Source: Nitrospirota bacterium (GTDB lineage: Bacteria; Nitrospirota; Nitrospiria; Nitrospirales; UBA8639). From it: a DNA stretch of 56,956 bases. The translations under genes and the position numbers were made by a program. The notes below the pieces were generated by a model. The model ran no database searches. It was not told the DNA's origin and saw nothing but the letters and a program-made list of their open reading frames with translations. Positions within the stretch are counted from its first letter, which is position 1, and each line of letters begins with the position of its first letter. This document shows, one piece after another, positions 49,021 to 56,956 of this stretch. Where the stretch lies: contig JAALKI010000017.1 of NCBI GenBank assembly GCA_011088105.1, forward strand, positions 1-56,956, given 5' to 3'.

Positions 49021-50508
49021 ATGGATGAACTGAACGAACAGCGTCAACAGCGTCTAGACAAGCTTGAAGCCTTACACGATCTGGGGGTGCCGCCCTATGG
49101 GAGCAGATTTGATGTCTCACATCCCATCGAAACGGTGCTGAATGCACATGGGCAGAACACGAAGGAAGAACTCGAGGAGGCCAATCTCTCGTGCCGGATC
49201 GCGGGGCGCATTGTGGCGCTTCGCCGTTTTGGCAAAGCCGCGTTTGCTTCACTGCGAGAAGGCGAACATCAGATTCAGGTCTATTTCAAAAAAGATGTGG
49301 TCGGTGATGAAGCGTTTCATCTTTCTCAAACCTTGGATCTTGGTGATTGGGTTGGTGTTGGGGGCCGCCTCTTTCGGACGAAAACGGATGAATTGACGGT
49401 AGAAGTTAACGCGCTTACCTTGTTAGCCAAAGGTCTTCGGCCTTTACCCGAGAAATGGCATGGGTTGACCGATATCGAAATGCGATACCGACAACGGTAT
49501 GTCGACCTCATTGCGAATCCATCTGTCCATCAGATCTTTCGCACCCGGAGCCGTATCATTGCCGGCATTCGGACTTTTCTCACCGAGCAGGGTTTTCTGG
49601 AAGTTGAGACGCCCATGATGCACCCTATTCCTGGTGGGGCGGCAGCGAAACCCTTTATCACGCACCATAACAGTCTCAATGCTGATCTGTATTTGCGTAT
49701 TGCGCCTGAGTTGTACTTAAAGCGGTTGATCGTCGGTGGGTTCCGGCGGGTGTTTGAAATCAACCGGAATTTCAGAAATGAAGGTATCTCGACAATTCAC
49801 AACCCAGAATTCACCATGTTGGAGTTTTACCAGGCGTATGCGGATTATCATGATCTGATGACATTGACAGAAACTCTATTTGGCCAACTGGCTGAGGAAG
49901 TTTGTGGCTCGATGTGTCTTACGTATCAAGGGCAGACGATTGATTTGGCCCCGCCTTGGCGGCGGCTTTCGTATCTGGATGCCATCGTGGAGACCAACGG
50001 TGTGGATCCGAAGATTCTCGATGATCGAGCGCTGGCGTTGCACACAGCGAAGACGCTTCATGTTGATGTGGACCCCAATGCAGAGCTTCTGCCAATTTTG
50101 CACCGCTTGTTTGAAGAAACGGTTGAGTCAAAGCTGACGCAGCCGACATTTATCACCGACTATCCTACAGATATTTCACCCTTGTCTCGACGAAAAGATG
50201 GGAACCCAGCTCTGACAGACCGGTTTGAGTTATTTATTGCCGGGCGAGAACTCGCTAATGGATTTTCCGAGTTGAATGATCCACTCGATCAACGACAGCG
50301 ATTTGAAGCGCAGGCGGTTCAACGAGAGGCGGGTGATGAAGAAGCGCATGTGCTTGATGAGGATTTCCTTAGGGCTTTGGAATATGGCATGCCACCCACG
50401 GCTGGGGAAGGCATTGGCATTGATCGGTTGGTCATGCTGCTGACAGACCAGGCTTCGATTCGGGATGTTATTCTATTTCCGCAACTCCGTCCGGAGAAGG
50501 CTCCGTGA
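49021..50508 (+). CDS. lysS: Lysyl-tRNA synthetase (class II)
   Basis: A 495-residue class II LysRS. The N-terminal OB-fold anticodon-binding domain shows VSHPIETVLNAH and IAGRIVALRRFGKAAFASLR. Motif 1 is near FLEVETPMMHPIPGGAAAKP, motif 2 in FRRVFEINRNFRNEGISTIH then NPEFTMLEFYQAYADY, and motif 3 in MPPTAGEGIGIDRLVMLLTD. It starts 160 bases after prfB, across the structured repeat, and its last four bases overlap the LolC/E gene (GTGA), so it heads the lysS-lolC/E-lolD unit. Confidence 0.97.
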   Translation: MDELNEQRQQRLDKLEALHDLGVPPYGSRFDVSHPIETVLNAHGQNTKEELEEANLSCRIAGRIVALRRFGKAAFASLREGEHQIQVYFKKDVVGDEAFHLSQTLDLGDWVGVGGRLFRTKTDELTVEVNALTLLAKGLRPLPEKWHGLTDIEMRYRQRYVDLIANPSVHQIFRTRSRIIAGIRTFLTEQGFLEVETPMMHPIPGGAAAKPFITHHNSLNADLYLRIAPELYLKRLIVGGFRRVFEINRNFRNEGISTIHNPEFTMLEFYQAYADYHDLMTLTETLFGQLAEEVCGSMCLTYQGQTIDLAPPWRRLSYLDAIVETNGVDPKILDDRALALHTAKTLHVDVDPNAELLPILHRLFEETVESKLTQPTFITDYPTDISPLSRRKDGNPALTDRFELFIAGRELANGFSELNDPLDQRQRFEAQAVQREAGDEEAHVLDEDFLRALEYGMPPTAGEGIGIDRLVMLLTDQASIRDVILFPQLRPEKAP

Positions 50509-51779
50509 CCCTTCCGTATGAGATCGTGATCGGACTGCGGTACCTCCGTGCAAAACGTCGTACTCGGACGATCTCTCTCAACACCTTTATTTCTATTGCC
50601 GGGATTACCTTGGGCGTGGCCGCCTTGATTGGGACACTCGGCATCATGACCGGGTTTAAAGAAGATCTGCAAGCTAAGATTCTTGGCACAACGTCTCATG
50701 TGGTTGTACAGGAACGCGGGCAGGCAACAATGAAAGACTATGATGCGCTGGTGACACGTATTGAGACCGTGCCCGACGTGATTGCAGCTACACCGTTTAT
50801 CTTTAAGCAAGTTTTGCTGACAACCAAGTCCGGAGTGCAAGGGGTTGTCCTGCGTGGAATCGATCCAGAGAAAGAGCCCACCGTAACGGAAATTGCGAAT
50901 AATTTGACACATGGCACGCTTGGTGCCCTTGAAGCAGGGTTGGTTGGAGCGAAAACCACAATAGGCGATGAATCAACAGCTAATCATGCGTCCAAACCAG
51001 GGATTATCCTTGGTAAAGAACTGGCGCTTCGTCTCGGTGTTTTTCTGGGTGATCGTGTCAATGTGGTCTCTCCCGTTGGGACCATCAGTGCGATGGGCAT
51101 GACTCCCAAGATTCGTCCATTTCGCGTTGCTGGGCTCTTCGAATCGGGCATGTTCGAGTATGATTCTTCCTTGGCCTATATCTCGTTACAAGAAGCACAA
51201 AAGTTTTTTGGGTTAGGGGATACAGCTTCGGGCATTGAGGTGAAGGTCCAAGACGTGTTTGTGGCTGATCAGATTGCCAGCAATATTCAAGTCGCGCTTG
51301 GCTTTACGTATGGTGCTAGGGATTGGATGCAGATGAACAAGAATTTATTCTCAGCCTTAAAACTTGAAAAGACGATGATGTTTCTCTTGCTCGTGCTCAT
51401 TACCCTCGTGGCCTCATTTAATATCGTCGGCACACTCACGATGATCGTCAATGAAAAACAACGCGAGATTGCCATTCTCAAAGCGATGGGCGCTACACCC
51501 AATGCGGTCATGCGCATTTTCATGCTAAACGGTCTGGTGATTGGGGGTATTGGCACAGGCATTGGCATTCCTCTGGGCTATACGTTTCTATGGTTGATCC
51601 AGAATTATTGGACCTTTGATGCCAGTGTGTACTACATCTCCCAGATTCCTGTGCATATTCAAGCGGTGGATGTGTTGCTGGTGGCCTGTTCTGCGCTGGC
51701 GATCAGCTTTGCGGCCACCCTTTATCCTTCCTGGCAAGCAGCGAAACTCGACCCGGTGAGCGCACTCCGTTATGAGTAG
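50505..51779 (+). CDS. lolC: Lipoprotein-releasing permease LolC/LolE
   Basis: A 424-residue permease of the LolCDE ABC exporter, which extracts lipoproteins from the inner membrane for LolA. Four transmembrane helices: one near the N-terminus (ISIAGITLGVAALIGTLGIM) and three C-terminal (FLLLVLITLVASFNIVGTL, NGLVIGGIGTGIGIPLGYTF, VLLVACSALAISFAATLYPS), with a large periplasmic domain between. This is the FtsX/MacB topology. YLRAKRRTRTISLNTFIS and LKAMGATPNAVMRIFML (coupling helix) are typical. It starts at GTG overlapping lysS by 4 bases and overlaps lolD by 8. Only one permease is present, so it probably acts as a LolF-like homodimer. Confidence 0.88.
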   Translation: MTLPYEIVIGLRYLRAKRRTRTISLNTFISIAGITLGVAALIGTLGIMTGFKEDLQAKILGTTSHVVVQERGQATMKDYDALVTRIETVPDVIAATPFIFKQVLLTTKSGVQGVVLRGIDPEKEPTVTEIANNLTHGTLGALEAGLVGAKTTIGDESTANHASKPGIILGKELALRLGVFLGDRVNVVSPVGTISAMGMTPKIRPFRVAGLFESGMFEYDSSLAYISLQEAQKFFGLGDTASGIEVKVQDVFVADQIASNIQVALGFTYGARDWMQMNKNLFSALKLEKTMMFLLLVLITLVASFNIVGTLTMIVNEKQREIAILKAMGATPNAVMRIFMLNGLVIGGIGTGIGIPLGYTFLWLIQNYWTFDASVYYISQIPVHIQAVDVLLVACSALAISFAATLYPSWQAAKLDPVSALRYE

Positions 51780-52476
51780 TGACGCTATCTCCCCAGCAGC
51801 CAGTCGGTCTTGCTTGCTGCAAATCAACAATCTCCATAAATCGTTTGTGATGGGCCAGCAAACGATTGACGTCTTACGAGACATCCACCTCACCATCAAC
51901 CCAGCGGAAATGTTGGCAATTATCGGAGCATCCGGAGCAGGAAAAAGCACGTTATTGCAGATCATGGGCACATTAGATCGGCCAACCAGCGGTACCATGT
52001 TGTTTGAAGACCACGATGTCTTTCAATGGTCGGAACGAGCATTAGCGGAATTCCGGAATCGACGAATCGGGTTTGTCTTTCAATTTCACCATCTGCTTCC
52101 GGAATTTACCGCGTTGGAAAATACCTCCCTCCCGGCGCTGATTCAAAAGCGGTCGAAAGACGAGGCCAGGGAAGACGCGCAAACGCTCTTAACCGATGTT
52201 GGATTGGGTCATCGGCTTCATCACAAGCCCGGTGAGTTATCAGGTGGGGAGCAACAACGTGTGGCCATCGCGCGCGCGTTAGTGCTGAAACCCGACTTAG
52301 TGCTGGCTGATGAACCGACTGGTAATTTGGACACGCACACGGGTGAGGACATCTTCGCGATTTTACGAGAGCTCAATCAGAAGAGTGGGAGTGCCATCGT
52401 CATTGTGACGCACAATGAACACTTATCTCAGCAAGCGGATCGCTTGATTCATGTACAGGATGGCTGTATCAGCTAA
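51772..52476 (+). CDS. lolD: Lipoprotein-releasing ATPase LolD
   Basis: A 234-residue ABC ATPase of the LolD/MacB group. Walker A is [15 protein letters not shown] near residue 47, the Q-loop is [16 protein letters not shown], the signature is [16 protein letters not shown], Walker B is [14 protein letters not shown], and the switch His is in [23 protein letters not shown] is specific to the LolD type. It overlaps the permease by 8 bases and closes the operon, followed by a hairpin. Provides ATP-driven release of lipoproteins such as those encoded at 17.7-21.5 and 24-27 kb. Confidence 0.9.
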   Translation: MSSDAISPAASRSCLLQINNLHKSFVMGQQTIDVLRDIHLTINPAEMLAIIGASGAGKSTLLQIMGTLDRPTSGTMLFEDHDVFQWSERALAEFRNRRIGFVFQFHHLLPEFTALENTSLPALIQKRSKDEAREDAQTLLTDVGLGHRLHHKPGELSGGEQQRVAIARALVLKPDLVLADEPTGNLDTHTGEDIFAILRELNQKSGSAIVIVTHNEHLSQQADRLIHVQDGCIS

Positions 52477-52546
52477 ATGATCGTCGGGTATGTGCCAATC
52501 GTAGATCCTGCCTGTTCACAACTCAGCTATCAGAATGCAACAAAAT

Positions 52547-52581
52547 TGTTGAAAAGGGCCAGTTAGCCATCTTTTTCAACA
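52547..52581. terminator. Bidirectional terminator between lolD and the TtuA-like gene
   Basis: TGTTGAAAA-g-GGC-cagtta-GCC-atct-TTTTCAACA: a 9-bp AT-rich outer stem with a GC inner stem, T-rich on the right arm and A-rich on the left. It can serve the converging lolD and TtuA-like genes. It overlaps the last codons of the latter. Confidence 0.55.
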
Positions 52582-53511
52582 GTCTGATGTTGCCATCTTC
52601 GCTTTCGCTAGCAGCTTGCAGTAGGAGCAGACTTCCGCCGAGGTGGGCTGCCCACAGGTAGGACAAGGATGAAGCTGGGCACGGTCGCGGTCGACGATGG
52701 TCGTGGTTCCCTTTTTGGCTTGTTGCTCGAGGAATTTCCAGTAAAAAGATTGTTTGGTTCCGGGGGATTCTGTCTCCAAGCGATTGAGGGCATCTTTATA
52801 CATCAGCATTTTTGACCCTTTGGCCATTGGACATTCTTCAATAATATAGTCGATTCGATTAATCACCGCATACGCGGCAATCTCTCGCTCCGTGAGCCGA
52901 TACAAGGGTTTGACTTTTTTGGCGAAGCCATCAATGGATGCGGGCAGAACCGGGGTTTGTTTCTCGAGGTATTCTGTCTGCCAATGGAGGACATTCCCTA
53001 GCAAGCGAGCGGCTTCATCATCTAAGTTATGGCCGGTGGCCATCACATCATAATTCTGCTCAAGCGCGACATGATTAAACTGATACCGTTTAATGGTGCC
53101 ACAAGCTGAACAGGTTGGTCGGTGAACCAGGTTGGCTAATTCTTTAACGCCGACTCCTGCTTCCTCACGAACCGTATGGATATGCAGGGTTGCGTCGTGG
53201 GTCTGGGTGACCTTGTCGGCAAAGTTCTGAACTTTTTGACGGGATCGAATGGAATAGTCACCAATTCCTAAATCCACATATACTGCGTCTGCGCGATATC
53301 CTAAGCTGAGTAAAATCTCCCAGAGGGTCAGACTATCCTTTCCGCCCGATACAGCGACGAGAATTCGATCGTCTTTCGTGAACATCTGTTGAGCTTTAAT
53401 GCCACGAGTCACCTGCGTATGCACAAAATTGCAAAAACACGCTTTGCAAAAAGCAATATTGTGCCGTGGAAGATTGATCACGGCAGATTCTCGACAAACG
53501 CGGCAGCGCAT
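52576..53511 (-). CDS. TtuA/Ncs6-type tRNA thiolation enzyme
   Basis: A 311-residue member of the TtcA/TtuA (TIGR00269) group of ATP-pyrophosphatase tRNA 2-thiolation enzymes. It has an N-terminal zinc finger (C3, C6, C22, C25), PP-loop VAVSGGKDSLTLWE (residues 53-66), and a second-motif TGHNLDDEAARLLGN. The three cysteines C134, C137 (CSACGT) and C227 (IEECPMAKGS) match the [4Fe-4S] ligands of Thermus TtuA. A C-terminal zinc finger (C283, C286, C295, C298) follows. TtuA makes 2-thiothymidine at position 54 in thermophile tRNAs, while Ncs6 thiolates U34. The target here is unknown. A ThiS-like sulfur carrier gene lies just upstream on the same strand. Confidence 0.85.
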   Translation of the reverse strand: MRCRVCRESAVINLPRHNIAFCKACFCNFVHTQVTRGIKAQQMFTKDDRILVAVSGGKDSLTLWEILLSLGYRADAVYVDLGIGDYSIRSRQKVQNFADKVTQTHDATLHIHTVREEAGVGVKELANLVHRPTCSACGTIKRYQFNHVALEQNYDVMATGHNLDDEAARLLGNVLHWQTEYLEKQTPVLPASIDGFAKKVKPLYRLTEREIAAYAVINRIDYIIEECPMAKGSKMLMYKDALNRLETESPGTKQSFYWKFLEQQAKKGTTTIVDRDRAQLHPCPTCGQPTSAEVCSYCKLLAKAKMATSDC

Positions 53512-53522
53512 GGTGGTCTTCC

Positions 53523-53717
53523 TTATCCGCCTGAAATCACCGATCGAATTTCAATAGTGTCGAGATCATCTAGGAAGGTGTCCTCCGTCACAAGTTCATC
53601 GCCACGAATGACCAGGTTGGCTTCAGGAATGAGGTTGAGGTCTTGAAGAAGCTGACGGACCTGTTTCGGGCCTTGAATGGTAATCGTGCTGTCTGGATTG
53701 GTGAGATGGACAATCAT
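53523..53717 (-). CDS. ThiS/MoaD-like sulfur carrier protein (TtuB-like)
   Basis: A 64-residue beta-grasp protein: MIVHLTNPDSTITIQGPK, VRQLLQDLNLIPEANLVIRG, DELVTEDTFLDDLDTIEIRS and the C-terminal VISGG. The terminal GG is the site of thiocarboxylation by an E1-like enzyme. It is transcribed 11 bases ahead of the TtuA-like gene, so it is the natural sulfur donor for that enzyme, as TtuB is for TtuA in Thermus. It could instead be ThiS, but no thi genes are nearby. The E1-like activator and the desulfurase are not in the window. Confidence 0.85.
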   Translation of the reverse strand: MIVHLTNPDSTITIQGPKQVRQLLQDLNLIPEANLVIRGDELVTEDTFLDDLDTIEIRSVISGG

Positions 53718-53948
53718 CGTAGGCGTTTATCTTATGTCTGCGTCTCTATCGTTTGCAAATCGGATGGTGTGAGTCTCGACAGAATGGAGTTGCTCCTGCC
53801 AGGGGCTCGTTATGAGCGGAAGGAGGGCACATCCTCTCTACGGGATCTCTCAAGGGGACATCTATAAGGAAAGTGGAGAAACATGGTACGATTTCGCGAC
53901 CTACGTTCCAGAGTAGGTGATTCAGTCTTTGCTTGAAGGAGATGATCT
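53718..53948. other. Spacer between the divergent TtuB-like and tal-pgi genes
   Basis: 231 bases carrying the promoters of both genes. A GAAGGAG precedes the tal-pgi start by eight bases. A 34-codon frame at 53812-53916 ends ESGETWYDFATYVPE and looks protein-like but lacks a ribosome-binding site. No other feature is seen. Confidence 0.35.
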
Positions 53949-56798
53949 ATGAATCCGTTAGTTCAGCTTGGCCAATGCGGCCAGAGTCCGTGGTATGACT
54001 ATATTAGCCATACCTTAATCACCTCAGGCGAATTGCAGCGAATGGTAGAGGAGGATGGCTTAAAGGGCATGACGTCTAACCCTGCGATTTTTGAGAAGGC
54101 CATTGCCGGAAGTCCAGACTATGAGCAGGTGTTGAACACATGTGCTGCCAAGGTCAATGGCGTGAAAGAGATCTATGAAGCCATCGCGGTTCAGGATATT
54201 CAGGATGCTGCCGATGTGCTGTCTCCAGTGTATAAGGCCAGTCACATGCAGGATGGCTATGTCAGTCTGGAGGTCTCTCCAGACCTAGCGTTTGAGACAG
54301 ACGCCACCGTCCAGGAAGCCATGCGTCTGCATCAGGCGGTCAATCGCCCTAACGTGATGATTAAGGTACCCGGAACACCTGAAGGGCTCCCCGCGATAGA
54401 GCAATTGCTGGGGATGGGCATCAATATTAATGTGACACTGTTATTTAGCAAGGATGTCTATGAGCAAGTCGCCTGGGCTTATGTCCGAGGCTTGGAGACG
54501 TTTGCCAAACAAGGTGGAGACGTGCGGACTTTGGCGTCGGTTGCAAGTTTTTTCGTGAGCCGGATTGATACGCTGGTTGATCGAGAATTAGACGCGAAGG
54601 CTAAACATGAAACAGACATGGAGAAACGGGCCAGGCTCGAAGCGTTGATGGGTACGGTCGCGATTGCAAATGCCAAATTGGCGTACCGTACCTTTCAAAC
54701 AATTTTCACGAGTCCACAATTTCTGAGTCTCAAAGCCCAGGGCGCACAGGTGCAGCGGTTGCTCTGGGCCAGCACCGGCACCAAAAATCCTCAATACCCA
54801 GATACCTATTATGTGGATCAGTTGATTGGGCCTGATACCGTCAACACCATGCCGACAGCGACGTTTGAAGCCTTTCGAGATCATGGAACGGTGGGAACAA
54901 CATTGCAACAAGGTGTCGATGAAGCTCAAGCCACGATGGGACGACTGGCGAGTAGTGGAATCTCAATGGACGCAGTGACACAGACATTGCTGAAAGACGG
55001 CGCGCAACTCTTTGTCGATGCATTTGACAAGCTGATGGGAGCAGTGAGCCGCAAACGGGAAGCATTCCTGGGGTCGAAGCTGAATAATCAGATGATTGTC
55101 CTTGCGGGGGATGAGGCTGAGAGCACGGCCACGTTAAAGGAATGGCAAAGACAAAATGCCGTCCGTCGGTTGTGGGCGAAAGATCCATCGTTATGGCATT
55201 CGGATCTGACGCATCAGGCTCTGATTACACAATCATTGGGATGGCTGACCATTACCGAACAACAAATTCAGAGCCTTGCAAGCCTGATGCGCGTCGCAGA
55301 AGAGATCAAATCCTCCGGGTTTCAGCATGTGTTAGTGCTAGGAATGGGAGGGAGCAGTCTGTGTCCTGAAGTCCTCAAAATGACATTTGGTATCGTGCCA
55401 AGCTATCCGGAACTTCATGTGCTAGACAGCACCGTGCCGGGGCAAGTGAAGAGCCTGGAACAGCGGGTCGACTTAGCCAAGACACTCTGTATTGTTGCGA
55501 GTAAGTCTGGTTCGACCGTTGAGCCCGTAGCCTTTCACAAATATTTTTACGAGTGCATACGAGCAATACAGGGCGAGCATGCGGGAGAGCATTTCATCGC
55601 GATTACTGATCCTGGTTCATCGCTGGAGCAGGTCGCGCACGAGCAAGGCTTCCGAGCCATTTTACCAGGAGTGCCCGACATCGGCGGGCGGTATTCGGCG
55701 CTGTCAAACTTTGGCATGGTGCCTGGGGCGATCATGGGCATGGACATCGAACAGTTCCTGCGACGGGCTGAGCAGATGCGACAAAGTTGCGCGGCTTGTG
55801 TGCCCCCTGAAGACAATCCTGGTGTACAGCTGGGTATAACCCTGGCGCAATTGGCAAAGATGGGACGCGATAAAGTGACATTGATTGCTTCTCCAACCAT
55901 CAATGGGTTAGGGGCGTGGCTGGAACAACTCATTGCCGAGAGTACCGGAAAAGAGGGAAAAGGCATTGTACCGGTGGATGAGGAGCCGCTTGGCGATCCC
56001 ACGGTGTATGGATCCGACCGAGTGTTCGTGTATCTTCGCGATACAAAAGCACCGGGTTTGGATCAGGAAAAGGGCATTGAAGCCGTACAAAAAGCAGGAC
56101 ATCCGGTCATACACATTGCCGTCACGGATCTTCTCAATCTTGGGCAAGAGTTTTTCCGATGGGAAATGGCTACGGCTGTTGCGGGAGCTGCATTAGGTAT
56201 CAATGCGTTTGATCAACCAGATGTTCAGGAAAATAAAGACTATACAAAGGCCTACTTGGAAGAATTCGTAAAGACAGGAACGCTCCTTGAACCTGAGCCA
56301 GCCTTAGTCGATCAGGACATTCAAATATATGCAGATTCTCATAATCGTCAGGCATTAGGTCGTGTGACAACATTCAATGAAATGCTTATGGCGCATCTAG
56401 ATCGAGTGCGACCTGGAGACTATGTGGCCATCAATGCTTATGTGGAACGAACGAAAGCGATTCATCAAATCTTCAGTAACATTCGCGTGCGGATTCGAAA
56501 TGCCAAGCACGTGGCGACAACGCTGGGATATGGTCCTCGTTTTCTTCATTCAACTGGTCAGTTACATAAGGGAGGCCCCAACAAGGGGGTCTTTATCCAA
56601 ATAACGTGTGATGATACGGAAGATCTGCCGATTCCTGGAGAACCTTATGGGTTTGGAACACTGAAAGCTGCACAGGCCTTGGGGGACATGCAAAGTCTCA
56701 CATTACGGCAACGACGGGTGATTCGTATTCATATTGGAAGTGACACTGAAAAAGGATTGAAACGATTGGAATCTGCCGTCGAATCAGCACTACCGTGA
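53949..56798 (+). CDS. tal-pgi: Bifunctional transaldolase/glucose-6-phosphate isomerase
   Basis: A 949-residue fusion. Residues 1-375 or so are a transaldolase (TalB type): MTSNPAIFEKAIAGSPDYEQ, VSLEVSPDLAFETDAT, Schiff-base Lys139 in NVMIKVPGTPEGLPAI, NVTLLFSKDVYEQVAWAYVR and RLLWASTGTKNPQYPDTYYV. Residues about 395-949 are a glucose-6-phosphate isomerase: HVLVLGMGGSSLCPEVLKMT, CIVASKSGSTVEPVAFHKYF (phosphate-binding SIS motif), VPDIGGRYSALSNFGMVPGA (active-site Arg region) and KGVFIQITCDD. Similar fusions are known in cyanobacteria and Nitrospira. It links the pentose phosphate pathway with gluconeogenesis by joining two enzymes that share fructose-6-phosphate. Its start has GGAGATG-type spacing after GAAGGAG. 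Confidence 0.95.
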   Translation: MNPLVQLGQCGQSPWYDYISHTLITSGELQRMVEEDGLKGMTSNPAIFEKAIAGSPDYEQVLNTCAAKVNGVKEIYEAIAVQDIQDAADVLSPVYKASHMQDGYVSLEVSPDLAFETDATVQEAMRLHQAVNRPNVMIKVPGTPEGLPAIEQLLGMGININVTLLFSKDVYEQVAWAYVRGLETFAKQGGDVRTLASVASFFVSRIDTLVDRELDAKAKHETDMEKRARLEALMGTVAIANAKLAYRTFQTIFTSPQFLSLKAQGAQVQRLLWASTGTKNPQYPDTYYVDQLIGPDTVNTMPTATFEAFRDHGTVGTTLQQGVDEAQATMGRLASSGISMDAVTQTLLKDGAQLFVDAFDKLMGAVSRKREAFLGSKLNNQMIVLAGDEAESTATLKEWQRQNAVRRLWAKDPSLWHSDLTHQALITQSLGWLTITEQQIQSLASLMRVAEEIKSSGFQHVLVLGMGGSSLCPEVLKMTFGIVPSYPELHVLDSTVPGQVKSLEQRVDLAKTLCIVASKSGSTVEPVAFHKYFYECIRAIQGEHAGEHFIAITDPGSSLEQVAHEQGFRAILPGVPDIGGRYSALSNFGMVPGAIMGMDIEQFLRRAEQMRQSCAACVPPEDNPGVQLGITLAQLAKMGRDKVTLIASPTINGLGAWLEQLIAESTGKEGKGIVPVDEEPLGDPTVYGSDRVFVYLRDTKAPGLDQEKGIEAVQKAGHPVIHIAVTDLLNLGQEFFRWEMATAVAGAALGINAFDQPDVQENKDYTKAYLEEFVKTGTLLEPEPALVDQDIQIYADSHNRQALGRVTTFNEMLMAHLDRVRPGDYVAINAYVERTKAIHQIFSNIRVRIRNAKHVATTLGYGPRFLHSTGQLHKGGPNKGVFIQITCDDTEDLPIPGEPYGFGTLKAAQALGDMQSLTLRQRRVIRIHIGSDTEKGLKRLESAVESALP

Positions 56799-56956
56799 TG
56801 ATTCAGAAGAGGCGGTCAATCTATATTCTAATTCTTGATAGTCCATGCATGACTTTCTCTTATATATTCATCGGTATCTATCATCAATGTCGTTTTATAA
56901 GTACGGCATGTCCCAGAAAAGCAAGAATTCCTCAACAGATTAAAAGAAAAGGGGCT
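56799..56956. other. AT-rich sequence after tal-pgi, nothing recognised
   Basis: The last 158 bases hold no gene and no clear terminator. The next gene must start beyond the window. Confidence 0.4.

Noticed and set aside
53812-53916. 34-codon frame ending ESGETWYDFATYVPE
   Set aside because: It reads like protein but has no ribosome-binding site and lies in the promoter spacer of tal-pgi. Conservation would be needed to accept it.
1-56956. tRNA, rRNA and CRISPR arrays
   Set aside because: Scanning by eye for GTTCGA-type T-loops with flanking stems, rRNA core sequences and evenly spaced direct repeats gave nothing credible. The only tandem repeat is the 150-bp unit inside the TPR gene.

Overview
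The window looks like chromosomal DNA of a Gram-negative bacterium of the phylum Nitrospirota, most likely a Nitrospira-type organism. This is inferred from the gene set (fused transaldolase/glucose-6-phosphate isomerase, TtuA/TtuB-type pair, LPP20/LpoB/COG3014 lipoprotein cluster, many lipoproteins and a porin). No rRNA or nitrite-oxidation marker is present to prove it. I saw no tRNA, rRNA or CRISPR array.

Region 1 (1-4.9 kb) is the AT-rich end of a surface polysaccharide cluster on the minus strand: a truncated glycosyltransferase, a Wzy/WaaL-type membrane protein, a Wzx flippase and an FkbM methyltransferase. It ends in a decayed GDP-mannose 4,6-dehydratase (gmd) pseudogene. Region 2 (4.9-7.8 kb) holds RluE, a decayed and an apparently intact REP-associated tyrosine transposase (RAYT) diverging from a 14-bp-arm REP palindrome, and a SAM methyltransferase. 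Region 3 (7.8-13.5 kb) has a Ski2/Mtr4-like helicase split into two genes in inverted order, an orphan HigA-type antitoxin, an MFS transporter, a 37-residue membrane peptide and riboflavin synthase. Region 4 (13.8-17.5 kb) has acetyl-CoA synthetase and a sugar nucleotidyltransferase.

Region 5 (17.7-21.6 kb) is a four-gene lipoprotein operon (LPP20 - LpoB-like - COG3014 - LPP20), followed by an NSS-family Na+ symporter with a one-base frameshift near its end. Region 6 (23.1-28.3 kb) is the most coherent candidate system. Two divergent transcription units share an intergenic segment with a good promoter and two Fur-box-like sequences. One side carries a lipoprotein and ApbE flavin transferase. 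The other carries a Com-like zinc-finger peptide, a porin, a lipoprotein, an FMN-binding protein with a flavinylation motif, and a four-helix membrane protein with histidines. I infer an iron-responsive flavin-based electron-transfer (ferric reductase-like) apparatus.

Region 7 (28.3-40.1 kb) contains a fumarylacetoacetase-fold hydrolase, ParC and ParE on opposite strands, an M23 peptidase, a solitary MreB, a PQQ-type sugar dehydrogenase and a SagB-type oxidoreductase. Region 8 (40.4-43.4 kb) is a translationally coupled pair: a membrane-anchored TIR protein and an exported TPR protein, possibly an undescribed signalling or defence module. Region 9 (43.5-56.8 kb) is housekeeping: a 3-methyladenine glycosylase, a PuuD-like membrane protein, an ECF sigma factor with anti-sigma, Lnt, RF2 with a programmed +1 frameshift, LysRS, LolC/E, LolD, the TtuA/TtuB-like thiolation pair and the Tal-Pgi fusion. 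Two intergenic spacers (after parE and after prfB) carry related structured repeats whose stems are kept by compensatory changes.
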